NCBI GenBank assembly: GCA_937890845.1
Contig: CALADR010000061.1
Location: forward strand, 1-6,808
Direction: 5' to 3'
Length of the DNA: 6,808 bases
Source of the DNA: an uncultured Bacteroidales bacterium
Lineage (GTDB): Bacteria > Bacteroidota > Bacteroidia > Bacteroidales > UBA932
Part shown: positions 1-6,264 of the stretch, piece by piece
Numbering within the stretch: position 1 is the stretch's first letter
Layout of the letters: each line of letters opens with the position of its first letter
Program-made: the position numbers and the translations under genes
The notes under the pieces: model-generated
The model's database searches: none
What the model saw: only the letters and a program-made list of their open reading frames with translations
What the model was told of the DNA's origin: nothing

Positions 1-1260
1 TGTTCCGCAGTCCGGACAAAATTCGGGAAAGACAGGAAGAGTGACATCTTTCTGTCTTTCAGATAGTTCCACGCCTGTTATCTTAGGTATGATTTCTCCT
101 CCTTTTTCAACATACACATAATCTCCAATATGTATATCAAGAAGCTGCATCTGGTCAAGATTATGAAGGGAGGCCCGCTTGACCAAGGTGCCTGAAAGCT
201 GAACTGGTTCAAGATTTGCTACCGGGGTCACTGCTCCTGTTCTACCTACTTGATAATCAATGGAAAGTAGTTTTGTTAAAGCCTGCTCTGCTTTGAATTT
301 ATATGCTACGGCCCACCTTGGGAACTTTGAGGTGTAACCCAGTTCTTTCTGGTATGGCAGTTCGTTTATTTTGATTACTATGCCGTCCGTTGCAAACGGA
401 AGGAATTTTCTCTGTACATCCCAGAAACTGATATATTTTTCGACATCTGACAGACTGTCGCATATTTCTCTTTTGTCTGAAACTGGAAGTCCCCATGATG
501 CAGCGGCATCCAGAGCTTCCTTATGTGTAGGAAATGGGAGATTTTCTCCCAATATGTGATATAGTGTACACTCGAGGCCTCTGTGTCCCACTTCTTTTGG
601 ATCAAGAAGCTTCAACGATCCGGAAGCAGCGTTCCTTGGATTGGCAAAAGGAGGGTCTTCGTCTCTCTCCCTTTCCGCATTAAGTCTGTCAAATGCTTTG
701 TACGGCATATATATTTCTCCCCTTATCTCAAATTCATCAGGAAAACCGCCTCCTTTGAGTGTTTGCGGGATATTGCTTATATGTCTGACATTTTCAGTTA
801 CATCGTCTCCTATATTTCCGTCGCCTCTGGTCAGGGCCCTGAAAAGTCTTCCTTTAACGTAAGTAAGACAAATGGCCGTGCCGTCAAATTTAAGTTCACA
901 ACTGTAAGAAAACGAATGACCGAGTCCTCTTGATGCCCTTTCGGCAAATGCCTCCACTTCCGACATATCGTAAGTGTTACCAAGTGAAAGCATGGGATAT
1001 TTATGATTATATTGGGCAAATTCCCTTTTTCCGTCTCTGCCAATGCTTTCTTTCAGATCGCTTCCGACTTTTTGGGTAGGGGAGTCTGGAGTTATCAGAT
1101 CTGGATACGCCTTTTCCAGACCGATAAGCTCATTCATCAGCATATCGTATTCATAATCAGTGATTACCGGAGCATTACTGATATAGTAAAGCCGGTTGTT
1201 CTCCTCAATTGATTTCCGGAGAGAGTCTATCCGTTTTCTGGCCTCTTCTTTATTAAGCAT
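1..1260 (-). CDS. ligA: NAD-dependent DNA ligase LigA, N-terminal 420 residues (runs off left edge)
   Basis: LigA seals 5'-phosphate/3'-OH nicks in DNA using NAD+, in replication and repair in the cytoplasm. The reading frame is open from the ATG at 1260 to the window edge. Motifs appear in family order: the NMN-binding Ia region with YY at 25-26 and DYEYD at 35-39; SLGN at 92-95; the adenylation motif ELKFDG with catalytic Lys124; TRGDG at 144-148; RGE at 180-182; NPRNAASGSL at 207-216; DGIVIK at 292-297; AVAYKF at 317-322; then the OB-fold segment with VGRTG at 338-342. The last residues, CPDCG, are the first half of the four-Cys zinc finger. The remaining zinc finger, HhH and BRCT domains (about 240-250 residues in a usual ~670-residue LigA) lie outside the window. 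The start fits because the first residues match the normal N-terminal helix. No internal break was seen. It is transcribed divergently from the phosphofructokinase gene. Confidence 0.97.
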   Translation of the reverse strand, partial: MLNKEEARKRIDSLRKSIEENNRLYYISNAPVITDYEYDMLMNELIGLEKAYPDLITPDSPTQKVGSDLKESIGRDGKREFAQYNHKYPMLSLGNTYDMSEVEAFAERASRGLGHSFSYSCELKFDGTAICLTYVKGRLFRALTRGDGNIGDDVTENVRHISNIPQTLKGGGFPDEFEIRGEIYMPYKAFDRLNAERERDEDPPFANPRNAASGSLKLLDPKEVGHRGLECTLYHILGENLPFPTHKEALDAAASWGLPVSDKREICDSLSDVEKYISFWDVQRKFLPFATDGIVIKINELPYQKELGYTSKFPRWAVAYKFKAEQALTKLLSIDYQVGRTGAVTPVANLEPVQLSGTLVKRASLHNLDQMQLLDIHIGDYVYVEKGGEIIPKITGVELSERQKDVTLPVFPEFCPDCGT

Positions 1261-1282
1261 AAAATTAGATACACATAAAATG

Positions 1283-1290
1283 CAAATTTA
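1283..1290 (-). promoter_or_regulatory. Probable -7 element of the ligA promoter
   Basis: Read on the minus strand this is TAAATTTG, an exact match to the Bacteroidetes -7 consensus TAnnTTTG. It lies 22 bases upstream of the ligA ATG and would give a very short leader. No convincing TTTG -33 box is visible at the usual spacing, so the call rests on the -7 match and position alone. Confidence 0.4.
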
Positions 1291-1324
1291 ACGTTTTTTT
1301 CGCGGAAATTCCCCGAAAAATAGA

Positions 1325-1332
1325 TAATTTTG
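1325..1332 (+). promoter_or_regulatory. Probable -7 element of the phosphofructokinase promoter
   Basis: The sequence TAATTTTG matches the Bacteroidetes -7 consensus TAnnTTTG exactly, 64 bases upstream of the pfk ATG at 1397. A T-run ending near 1300 sits roughly where a -33 box would be, but at a spacing of about 22-23 bases and without a clean TTTG. A start just downstream would give an AT-rich leader of about 55-60 nt. No Shine-Dalgarno sequence precedes the ATG, which is usual in this phylum. Confidence 0.45.
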
Positions 1333-1396
1333 TGGCGTCAATAAAGAAATAAAATCATTAGTAAGGAATATTATTAACTTTAAAGAGTTTTTAAAG

Positions 1397-1546
1397 ATGA
1401 AAGATGCTGTTATAATTCTTTGCGGTGGCGGTCCTGCCCCGGGTATGAACTCAGTTTCAATGAGTATTACAAAGACATTCCTGGCGAGAGGTTTCAGGGT
1501 TATCGGTCTTAACGGAGGTTATTCCGGTCTGTTCAGCAAGAATTGA
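1397..1546 (+). pseudogene. Phosphofructokinase N-terminal fragment (49 codons, ends at a premature TGA)
   Basis: This fragment translates to a good phosphofructokinase N-terminus. A hydrophobic first strand leads into the phosphate-binding loop GGGPAPGMN (residues 10-18), followed by a helix and a second strand ending in VIGLNGGYSGLF (residues 35-46). The frame then stops at 1544-1546. The rest of the enzyme resumes at 1548 in a different frame. In relatives (from memory of the family) roughly 25-30 residues lie between the GYxGLF segment and the SRF motif, including a Gly-Gly-[Ser/Thr]-x-Leu turn; only about five codons are present here. A small non-multiple-of-three deletion in one ancestral gene explains this best. 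The two halves look otherwise undamaged, so the event is recent or an assembly error. Confidence 0.75.
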
Positions 1547-1547
1547 A

Positions 1548-2564
1548 ATGAGCCGTTTCAAACCTACCGACAAAGATTTTGAGGAGAACTTCAACCTTGA
1601 CCTGTTCAAGGACAATAATATCAAGCTTCTCGTTACAATCGGAGGTGACGATACAGCTTCTACAGCAAACAGAATTTCAAAATTCCTTGCTGCAAAGCAG
1701 TATCCTATTTCAAACATCCATTGTCCTAAGACCATAGACAATGACCTTCCTCTTCCTGCAAATGCTCCTACTTTCGGATACAATTCAGCCAAGAATGAAG
1801 GTGCCCGCATAGCAAGGACTGTTTATGAAGATGCACGTACTTCCGGAAACTGGATGGTAATCTCTGCAATGGGACGTACTTGCGGAAGCCTTGCACTCGG
1901 TCTTGGTGAGGCTACACACTGTCCAATGACCATTATTCCTGAGATGTTTAACAAGACAAAGATAACCCTTGACAAGATTATCAAATTGTCTATCTCTACT
2001 ATCCTTAAGAGAAAAACCCTTAACCTTGACTACGGTACTATCATCGCAGCTGAAGGACTTTTCCATGAGCTTGACATCAAGGAACTTGAGGATGCAGGAG
2101 TACGCTTCTCTTATGACGAGCACGGACCCCCGGAGCTAGGCAAAGTGTCTAAGGCTGTTCTTTTCAACGACCTTCTCGAGGCTGAACTCAAGAAGATAGG
2201 CCTTAAGATCAAGAGCCGTCCTGTTGAGATCGGTTATGAGGTTCGTTGCCAGGATCCGGTAGCTTATGACCTTACTTACTGTACAGAGCTTGCATTGGGC
2301 GTATATCAGCTTTACAGTGAAGGTAAGACTGGATGTATGGTTTATGTGGATACTTGCGGAAATGTATCTCCTCTTTATCTTAAGGATCTTCAGGATCCTG
2401 AGACAGGAAAGATTCCTCCAAGAAGAGTGGACATCAACTCAGGTACAGCACAGAACTACTACAAGTATCTTGCTCACTATATCTCAGAGGAAGATTACGA
2501 GGCTGCAAGACAGTTTGTAGCAAATCCTGAGGAGTATGATTTCTTCAAGATTCTGAACTGGTAA
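1548..2564 (+). CDS. 6-phosphofructokinase, PPi-type signature, lacking its N-terminal nucleotide-loop segment
   Basis: Intact family members phosphorylate fructose 6-phosphate to fructose 1,6-bisphosphate in glycolysis; many of this subgroup use pyrophosphate and work reversibly. The 338 codons begin at SRF and include TIGGDDTA (residues 30-37), PKTIDNDLP (60-68, catalytic TIDND), AMGRTCG (107-113), IIPE (129-132) and GYEVRCQDP (229-237, sugar-phosphate binding). The second Asp of GGDD and the Lys before TIDND are the residues that distinguish PPi-dependent enzymes from ATP enzymes (GGDGS, PGTIDND), so PPi use is inferred. The GGGPAPGMN loop lies only in the separate fragment at 1397-1546. 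As written, this product lacks part of the donor-phosphate site and is unlikely to be active alone. The ATG at 1548 is simply the first in frame; it has no visible ribosome-binding signal and is an internal methionine in the normal enzyme. The C-terminus looks complete. Confidence 0.85.
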   Translation: MSRFKPTDKDFEENFNLDLFKDNNIKLLVTIGGDDTASTANRISKFLAAKQYPISNIHCPKTIDNDLPLPANAPTFGYNSAKNEGARIARTVYEDARTSGNWMVISAMGRTCGSLALGLGEATHCPMTIIPEMFNKTKITLDKIIKLSISTILKRKTLNLDYGTIIAAEGLFHELDIKELEDAGVRFSYDEHGPPELGKVSKAVLFNDLLEAELKKIGLKIKSRPVEIGYEVRCQDPVAYDLTYCTELALGVYQLYSEGKTGCMVYVDTCGNVSPLYLKDLQDPETGKIPPRRVDINSGTAQNYYKYLAHYISEEDYEAARQFVANPEEYDFFKILNW

Positions 2565-2570
2565 ATGAAA

Positions 2571-2597
2571 ATGTAGACTAAGGTCATACATCTACAT
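2571..2597 (+). repeat. Inverted repeat just after the pfk stop codon
   Basis: ATGTAGA (2571-2577) and TCTACAT (2591-2597) form a perfect 7-bp stem with a 13-base loop, beginning seven bases after the pfk stop. It is the first of three hairpins in a row and has no T-tract of its own. It may stabilise the mRNA 3' end. Confidence 0.35.
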
Positions 2598-2603
2598 ATA
2601 AAC

Positions 2604-2641
2604 GATTGAAGGAGAGCTGACGAAACAGCTCTCCTTCAATC
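2604..2641 (+). terminator. Strong hairpin, probable intrinsic terminator of pfk
   Basis: The arms at 2604-2619 and 2626-2641 form a perfect 16-bp stem with the six-base loop ACGAAA, 39 bases after the pfk stop. The lower part of the stem is AT-rich and the top is GC-rich. The following bases are ATTTG, so the T-tract is short. With a single mismatch the stem extends further using flanking A and T bases. On the minus strand the tail is GTTTATAT, so it could also stop transcription arriving from the lipoprotein gene at 3025. Confidence 0.75.
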
Positions 2642-2652
2642 ATTTGTATGAC

Positions 2653-2672
2653 GATAGTTATCATTAACTATC
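2653..2672. repeat. 8-bp perfect inverted repeat followed by a T-run
   Basis: GATAGTTA (2653-2660) and TAACTATC (2665-2672) pair perfectly around the four-base loop TCAT. They are followed by AATGTTTTT. The arrangement has the shape of a weak, AT-rich terminator on the plus strand, but could also be a protein-binding or recombination site given the direct repeats right after it. Confidence 0.45.
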
Positions 2673-2678
2673 AATGTT

Positions 2679-2697
2679 TTTGTACCGTATTTGTACC
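2679..2697. repeat. Direct repeat of TTTGTACC, period 11 bp
   Basis: TTTGTACC occurs at 2679-2686 and again at 2690-2697, so the two copies fall about one helical turn apart. On the minus strand this reads GGTACAAA twice. Repeats on one face of the helix suit protein binding, for example by a regulator or a site-specific recombinase, but no such gene lies in the window. The function is unknown. Confidence 0.4.
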
Positions 2698-3024
2698 AAA
2701 AGTGAATTTAGAGAGCAAACTCGTAGAGATACGTTAGGGAATAATTTTTAAAAGACATGTGCCCGCTGCGGTCTGGCGTACATTATTCGGTTTACCAATG
2801 GCAAGTATTGCTGCACAAAATGTCATGATGCCGGTCCTTACCTAAGCAGGCATTCATGATGGTGCAACCGGAAGTGCTGACTATACACAGATATGGATAG
2901 CCATTTGTGAATAATGGCTGCAAATCATTTTCAAGAGAGGTGGCATCCGGGACTTTTATAACAAACCTGATTGGCCGTTTAATGTTCCAGAGGACAGCAT
3001 CCAGCACTGGGCTAATTCATCAAT

Positions 3025-5013
3025 TTACTCTCTAACGCAGCGGATTGAGCCTCCGAAAGCACGGCCGAAGCTTTGAGCAGGGTTGATATTGCCATAGTTA
3101 AAGCTGAGGTCGTACGCATTGCTGCTATAACTTGATTCAGGAGTAACCGACCAATAATAACCAAAAGAACCGACAGAGACCAACGCGCCGGCGTTGTTGT
3201 TGCGATAGCCTGCATCAGGGTACCAACAAACGTCCACACTATTGGTAAGCTTCCTTGTACTTCTACCTGAGGCACCCAAATTAAAACCTCTGTCAGTGCT
3301 GCTATAAGCATTTGAATCAAAAGAACTAGATGTACCGAAAGCTCTGGACCATAAGCCGTCTTTTCCGCCATCAGGCACCCTGTAACCTGCAGGACAAGGA
3401 TCGTATATAGTCTTGGTGGACTGCCAACGAGTATTATCCGTAGAACTGTTGCCAGAATAATACCAGTCCTTATTACTGTCATTATAAGCGATATACGTCG
3501 TCGGATGAGCTATAGAATAGGATATTGTTCCTTCTGATTTTGATGAAGCTACGGCATTCGGCCAAGAAATAGTAGACGCAGCCTCACTGTTTGAAGAAAT
3601 CGATGATGACGCCAAGAACGGGTCTTTCCGACCCCATTGATAGATAAGACCTAAAGCCCCTACATCTCCAGGAGTTGCAGAAGTAGCCCCGAGATTACGA
3701 TCCATCACTGTGCCGGCGTCATTATTATAGATATGGTCTTCAGGCTGATCCGTAAACCAAATATGCCAGCTCCAAAGTATTGTACCGGCAGCATCCTTGG
3801 CCGCAATCAAGGCATTGCCTTCCTTGAAATCGGAATTGGTCCCAAAATAAACTGCCCCACCATCATATGATACATTGGATACCAGATCTCCCTTCTGAGG
3901 TACCGCAGAAGTGCCAAAAGTCTCCCAGAGGACTTCCACCGAGGAAACATTGCCAACTGGCTCAGAACTATTGCCTTTGACTGCTTCAAATCTGTAATCG
4001 CCAGGCTTGGAAATAATATAACAATTAGCAGGATTGCTCAGGAAAACAGACTGTCCCTTGGTCTTGAATGAGGACAACTCACTATAGAAAGTCTGGCCAT
4101 TGAAGACAACTTCATAAAAATAATAGTACTGGGTATCCTGAGATAACCCGTCTATTTTTATAATAAAGTCATTTCCTTGAAACTTGGTATATTCGATTTT
4201 ACCGTCATTTTCATAAATAGTCAAATCTCCGGACTTGCCATAATAAACAGTAACCTTAAGGTCAAAACTCTTATTGGAAACTGTACCATTAAAGTTGGCC
4301 GATACTTTTGTAACCTCTCCTATGTTAAGAGTTACAGGACACAAAGGCTTGATTGGTACTGTAATCTCTGTTCCATCCTTCAGTGTGAGGTGGAGACTCG
4401 TCTCGTCATGTGTAACTGATTGGAACATAGACTCTCCATCTGTGCCTGCCGGACCCTGTGGGCCTATAGCCGGACCTAATTCCTCCCATGAAGATCCGTT
4501 GTCATAGGATACATACCATTTATCGTTTTCTATCTTCAACTGAGGGGTAATACCTGGTCTGTCACCAGATTCTCCACGACCATCAGCGATTACCTTTTGA
4601 CCGTTGTCATCAAGAAGCCAGTCTCCGTTAAGAGTCCAATAGTAGATTCCGTCAGTATCCTGCCTGACACCGATAATCGGAGTCTGACCGTCTTTACCAT
4701 CCTGACCGTTTTGGCCGTCCTTGCCATGGTAGATAGTAATAGGTTGAGCCTTTGCAAAGGTTATAGTATAACCAATGACTTTTCCTGCACTTTTTATCGG
4801 AGTCACATTGGTTATGTAATCTTTATTAGCCTCAGCATTGACCAAAGTCTGGAGAGCCTCAATGTTGGTATTCATCTGTTTGCACAATTCCTCCAATGCA
4901 GTTACCCTCTTATCCAGAGAATCAATATTGCTCCACAAGTCGCTTGGGTCAAATTTGCTGCATCCGACTGACATTAATAATATGGAGCAGCATAAAAGTA
5001 AAACTTTCTTCAT
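3025..5013 (-). CDS. Large surface lipoprotein: coiled coil, collagen-like turns and C-terminal FISUMP/C-lectin-type domain
   Basis: This 662-residue protein starts with a signal peptide and lipobox (MSVGC, lipidated Cys18), so it is a lipoprotein; acidic residues soon after the Cys (SKFDPSD) are compatible with export to the outer surface. Residues 25-60 form a likely coiled coil (heptads around DSLDKRVTALEELCKQM). Residues about 65-96 match the DUF4988/PL29-N-terminal type domain (GYTITFAK, ITIYHGKDG). Collagen-like Gly-X-Y turns occur at 97-110 and 184-194. Residues about 225-318 look like a beta-sandwich ending in FKTKG. From about 324 comes the FISUMP region, with NCYIISKPGDYRF, LWSWHIWFTD, MDRNLGATSATPGDVGALGL, YQWGRKDPF, DPCPAGYRVP, YYWSVTP and a terminal SIRCVRE. 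The start is set by the signal peptide. The role is unknown: binding of glycans or other surface ligands is an inference from the C-lectin-like fold. The last ~45 codons resemble a DGR variable region (see findings). It is not an enzyme by any motif I can see. Confidence 0.85.
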   Translation of the reverse strand: MKKVLLLCCSILLMSVGCSKFDPSDLWSNIDSLDKRVTALEELCKQMNTNIEALQTLVNAEANKDYITNVTPIKSAGKVIGYTITFAKAQPITIYHGKDGQNGQDGKDGQTPIIGVRQDTDGIYYWTLNGDWLLDDNGQKVIADGRGESGDRPGITPQLKIENDKWYVSYDNGSSWEELGPAIGPQGPAGTDGESMFQSVTHDETSLHLTLKDGTEITVPIKPLCPVTLNIGEVTKVSANFNGTVSNKSFDLKVTVYYGKSGDLTIYENDGKIEYTKFQGNDFIIKIDGLSQDTQYYYFYEVVFNGQTFYSELSSFKTKGQSVFLSNPANCYIISKPGDYRFEAVKGNSSEPVGNVSSVEVLWETFGTSAVPQKGDLVSNVSYDGGAVYFGTNSDFKEGNALIAAKDAAGTILWSWHIWFTDQPEDHIYNNDAGTVMDRNLGATSATPGDVGALGLIYQWGRKDPFLASSSISSNSEAASTISWPNAVASSKSEGTISYSIAHPTTYIAYNDSNKDWYYSGNSSTDNTRWQSTKTIYDPCPAGYRVPDGGKDGLWSRAFGTSSSFDSNAYSSTDRGFNLGASGRSTRKLTNSVDVCWYPDAGYRNNNAGALVSVGSFGYYWSVTPESSYSSNAYDLSFNYGNINPAQSFGRAFGGSIRCVRE

Positions 5014-5182
5014 TGTTACAAATTTTGTTTTTAATTCTATTGTTCGTGATGCATATCCTTAACTGATGTATTACCGGAACTTTAGGTCAGAACAAGTTTC
5101 GGCAGTGTCTTGTTTTTACGGTCATTGATATGAATCCGGTTATAACTCCCAGTCAAATATTATGCTTTCGATTCTCAGAAGC

Positions 5183-5207
5183 AAAGTCCCGGAAGATGTC
5201 CGGGCTT
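5183..5207 (-). terminator. Probable terminator hairpin of the glutaredoxin-like gene
   Basis: Read on the minus strand, CCCGGA and TCCGGG pair perfectly around the loop CATCT, extended by AAG/CTT across a single bulged base. The base of the stem touches the stop codon of the gene at 5207-5557. The tail is CTTTGCTTC, a weak T-tract. It would separate this gene from the large lipoprotein gene downstream, whose leader begins within the next 170 bases. Confidence 0.45.
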
Positions 5208-5557
5208 CAGCACCCCTTGCCGTCAATACTGCATGAAGCCCCGCTTACCGGATCATTTTCCTGGCCGTCGTATTTGCAAGGTGAGGTAAGACCGGCCTCT
5301 TCTGCTGAAAAAGTGACGGTACCGTCTTCAAGCAGGAAGCATGGAATTCCTATATAGCCTTTTTCTTTTACTGGATCAAATGCTGGATTGCTGTCACGCA
5401 ACCTGAGAAACTCCTTGAGATACTTGGCGTGTGTTCCTATGTCTATAATTTCATATCTGCTGTTCCCAACTGCCTCGTCTTTGATTCTGGTGCAGTCCGG
5501 GCAGGTACTCATTCCGTAAATTCTGATCATATCGCAATACTTTTTCATTATTGTCAT
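5207..5557 (-). CDS. Glutaredoxin-like thiol protein with CPDC motif
   Basis: This 116-residue protein of the thioredoxin fold is probably a cytoplasmic thiol-disulfide or metal-handling protein; its partner cannot be read from sequence. The redox motif CPDC (Cys19, Cys22) follows the first strand MIRIYGMST. The cis-proline segment is GYIGIPCF (residues 67-74) and is followed by LEDGTVTF. The C-terminal tail carries three further cysteines (94, 109, 116), ending IDGKGC; I recall similar tails in glutaredoxin-related proteins of Bacteroidetes. The start is uncertain: ATGs at residues 1, 4 and 10 (5557, 5548, 5530) are all possible, none has a Shine-Dalgarno sequence, and the family normally begins near MIRIYG, which favours 5530. 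It lies upstream of the large lipoprotein on the same strand, with a likely terminator between, and is divergent from the rSAM/lipoprotein operon. Confidence 0.82.
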   Translation of the reverse strand: MTIMKKYCDMIRIYGMSTCPDCTRIKDEAVGNSRYEIIDIGTHAKYLKEFLRLRDSNPAFDPVKEKGYIGIPCFLLEDGTVTFSAEEAGLTSPCKYDGQENDPVSGASCSIDGKGC

Positions 5558-5612
5558 TTGAGCAAAATTCGCAACTTAGTTTTATTTATCCAAGAATAGG
5601 AGAGTTTTATTA

Positions 5613-5625
5613 TATGTCGCACATA
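5613..5625. repeat. Short inverted repeat in the divergent region upstream of the rSAM operon
   Basis: TATGT-CGC-ACATA is a perfect 5-bp inverted repeat in the 243-bp gap between the divergent glutaredoxin-like gene and the lipoprotein/rSAM operon. It could be an operator half-site pair, but short palindromes of this size occur by chance. No clear TAnnTTTG promoter was found for the operon; TAATTGTG at 5683-5690 is a one-mismatch match with no suitable -33 box. Confidence 0.2.
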
Positions 5626-5800
5626 CGTGAGCGGCCGAAAGTTTTTCTACAAAAGGAGTTCGACCGTTTGTTTGAAATGGCGTAATTGTGTAACTTCACA
5701 CCTGATGAGTATTATAGCTACCAAAATTCGCAGAAAGACATATATTGAGTGCAACATTTTTATTTATTTCAGCATCTGTAAAACGTTAAAATTTAGTGCT

Positions 5801-6241
5801 ATGAAAGAGTTTTTGACCAAATTTTCCAGGCTTTTCCTTCCTTTATTCGGAGTCAGTGCTATGATTTCATGTATGAGAGATATGTATGGCTGCCCGTACT
5901 CTGATTTTGAAGCAAAAGGAGTGGTTACAGATGAAGAAGGAAACGGGATAAACGGTATCCGTGTAGTCCTTTCCAGCGAGCCACTTGACACTGGTTTGAA
6001 GGTCCATGCCGATACGTTATGGACGGATGGCAACGGAGAATATGGAATGACATCCGAATATGTTGCCTTCAGGAATGAAGTGTATATGAAATTTGAAGAT
6101 GTGGATGGAGTTGAAAACGGAGGGGAATTCTCGGCTGTTGAAAAGACGGTTCCTGTAGTTCAGGTAAAAGAAGGTGACGGCTCCTGGTATGAAGGTGCCT
6201 ATGAGGCGGAGGCGGATGTTACGATGACCAGAAAGAAATAG
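5801..6241 (+). CDS. Small putative lipoprotein of the radical SAM/lipoprotein system
   Basis: This 146-residue protein begins MKEFLTKFSR, followed by a hydrophobic stretch (residues 11-22) and a possible lipobox AMISC with Cys24, so it is probably exported and lipid-anchored. After it comes MYGCPYSDFEAKG (28-40), close to the MYGxPxAxY-KG pattern I recall for the 'putative lipoprotein, rSAM/lipoprotein system' family (TIGR04134, from memory). The rest reads as one carboxypeptidase-regulatory-like beta-sandwich: VTDEEGNGINGIRVVLSS, DGNGEYGM, then VTMTRKK at the end. The frame is open from 5627, but the signal peptide fixes the start at 5801. The stop lies 23 bp before the radical SAM gene, so the two are almost certainly one transcript. 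It is plausibly a substrate or partner of that enzyme; Cys31 in the MYG motif is a notable residue. This substrate role is inference only. Confidence 0.85.
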   Translation: MKEFLTKFSRLFLPLFGVSAMISCMRDMYGCPYSDFEAKGVVTDEEGNGINGIRVVLSSEPLDTGLKVHADTLWTDGNGEYGMTSEYVAFRNEVYMKFEDVDGVENGGEFSAVEKTVPVVQVKEGDGSWYEGAYEAEADVTMTRKK

Positions 6242-6264
6242 TTTGGAAACTTGATTGATGAATT

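Larger units (their letters stand above)
2642..3024. other. Gene-free stretch with short coding-like fragments, possible gene remnant
   Basis: No intact gene is visible here. On the plus strand, one frame from about 2753 encodes a short stretch with a zinc-ribbon-like pattern: CARC, then 13 residues, then CCTKCH. It has no start codon and ends at a stop near 2860. Another plus-strand frame, from about 2917 to 3024, reads without a stop through RDFYNKPDWPF and NVPEDSIQHW, which looks like protein rather than random sequence. A stop and frame changes separate the two, and I recognise neither. They may be pieces of one decayed gene, but this is a guess. A minus-strand frame of 71 codons (2792-3007) overlaps them and resembles nothing known to me. 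The T-rich left end holds the inverted repeat and TTTGTACC repeats listed separately. Confidence 0.3.

Noticed and set aside
1530..1560. Programmed frameshift in pfk.
   Set aside because: Merely changing frame would not restore the missing ~25-30 residues, and I see no slippery heptamer or stimulatory structure at the join, so deletion or assembly error is simpler.
1457..2123. Minus-strand open frames of 117 and 112 codons opposite pfk.
   Set aside because: They lie wholly opposite strongly recognisable phosphofructokinase sequence and show no family motifs; they are shadows of the real gene.
2642..3024. DGR template repeat or reverse transcriptase next to the lipoprotein's variable-looking end.
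   Set aside because: I found no A-rich near-copy of 3028-3190 here or at 5014-5206, and no reverse transcriptase frame in the window.
3012..3482. Minus-strand 156-codon frame overlapping the end of the large lipoprotein.
   Set aside because: It is a low-complexity hydrophobic translation in an alternate frame of the clearly real 662-codon gene.
4177..5062. Several plus-strand frames of 74-124 codons opposite the large lipoprotein.
   Set aside because: They are antisense to a convincing gene with a signal peptide and known domains, and none shows a recognisable motif.
5627..5800. A 58-codon N-terminal extension of the small lipoprotein frame, from ATG 5627.
   Set aside because: The extension looks like non-coding sequence, and the signal peptide and lipobox begin at the ATG at 5801, so an upstream start would bury the export signal.
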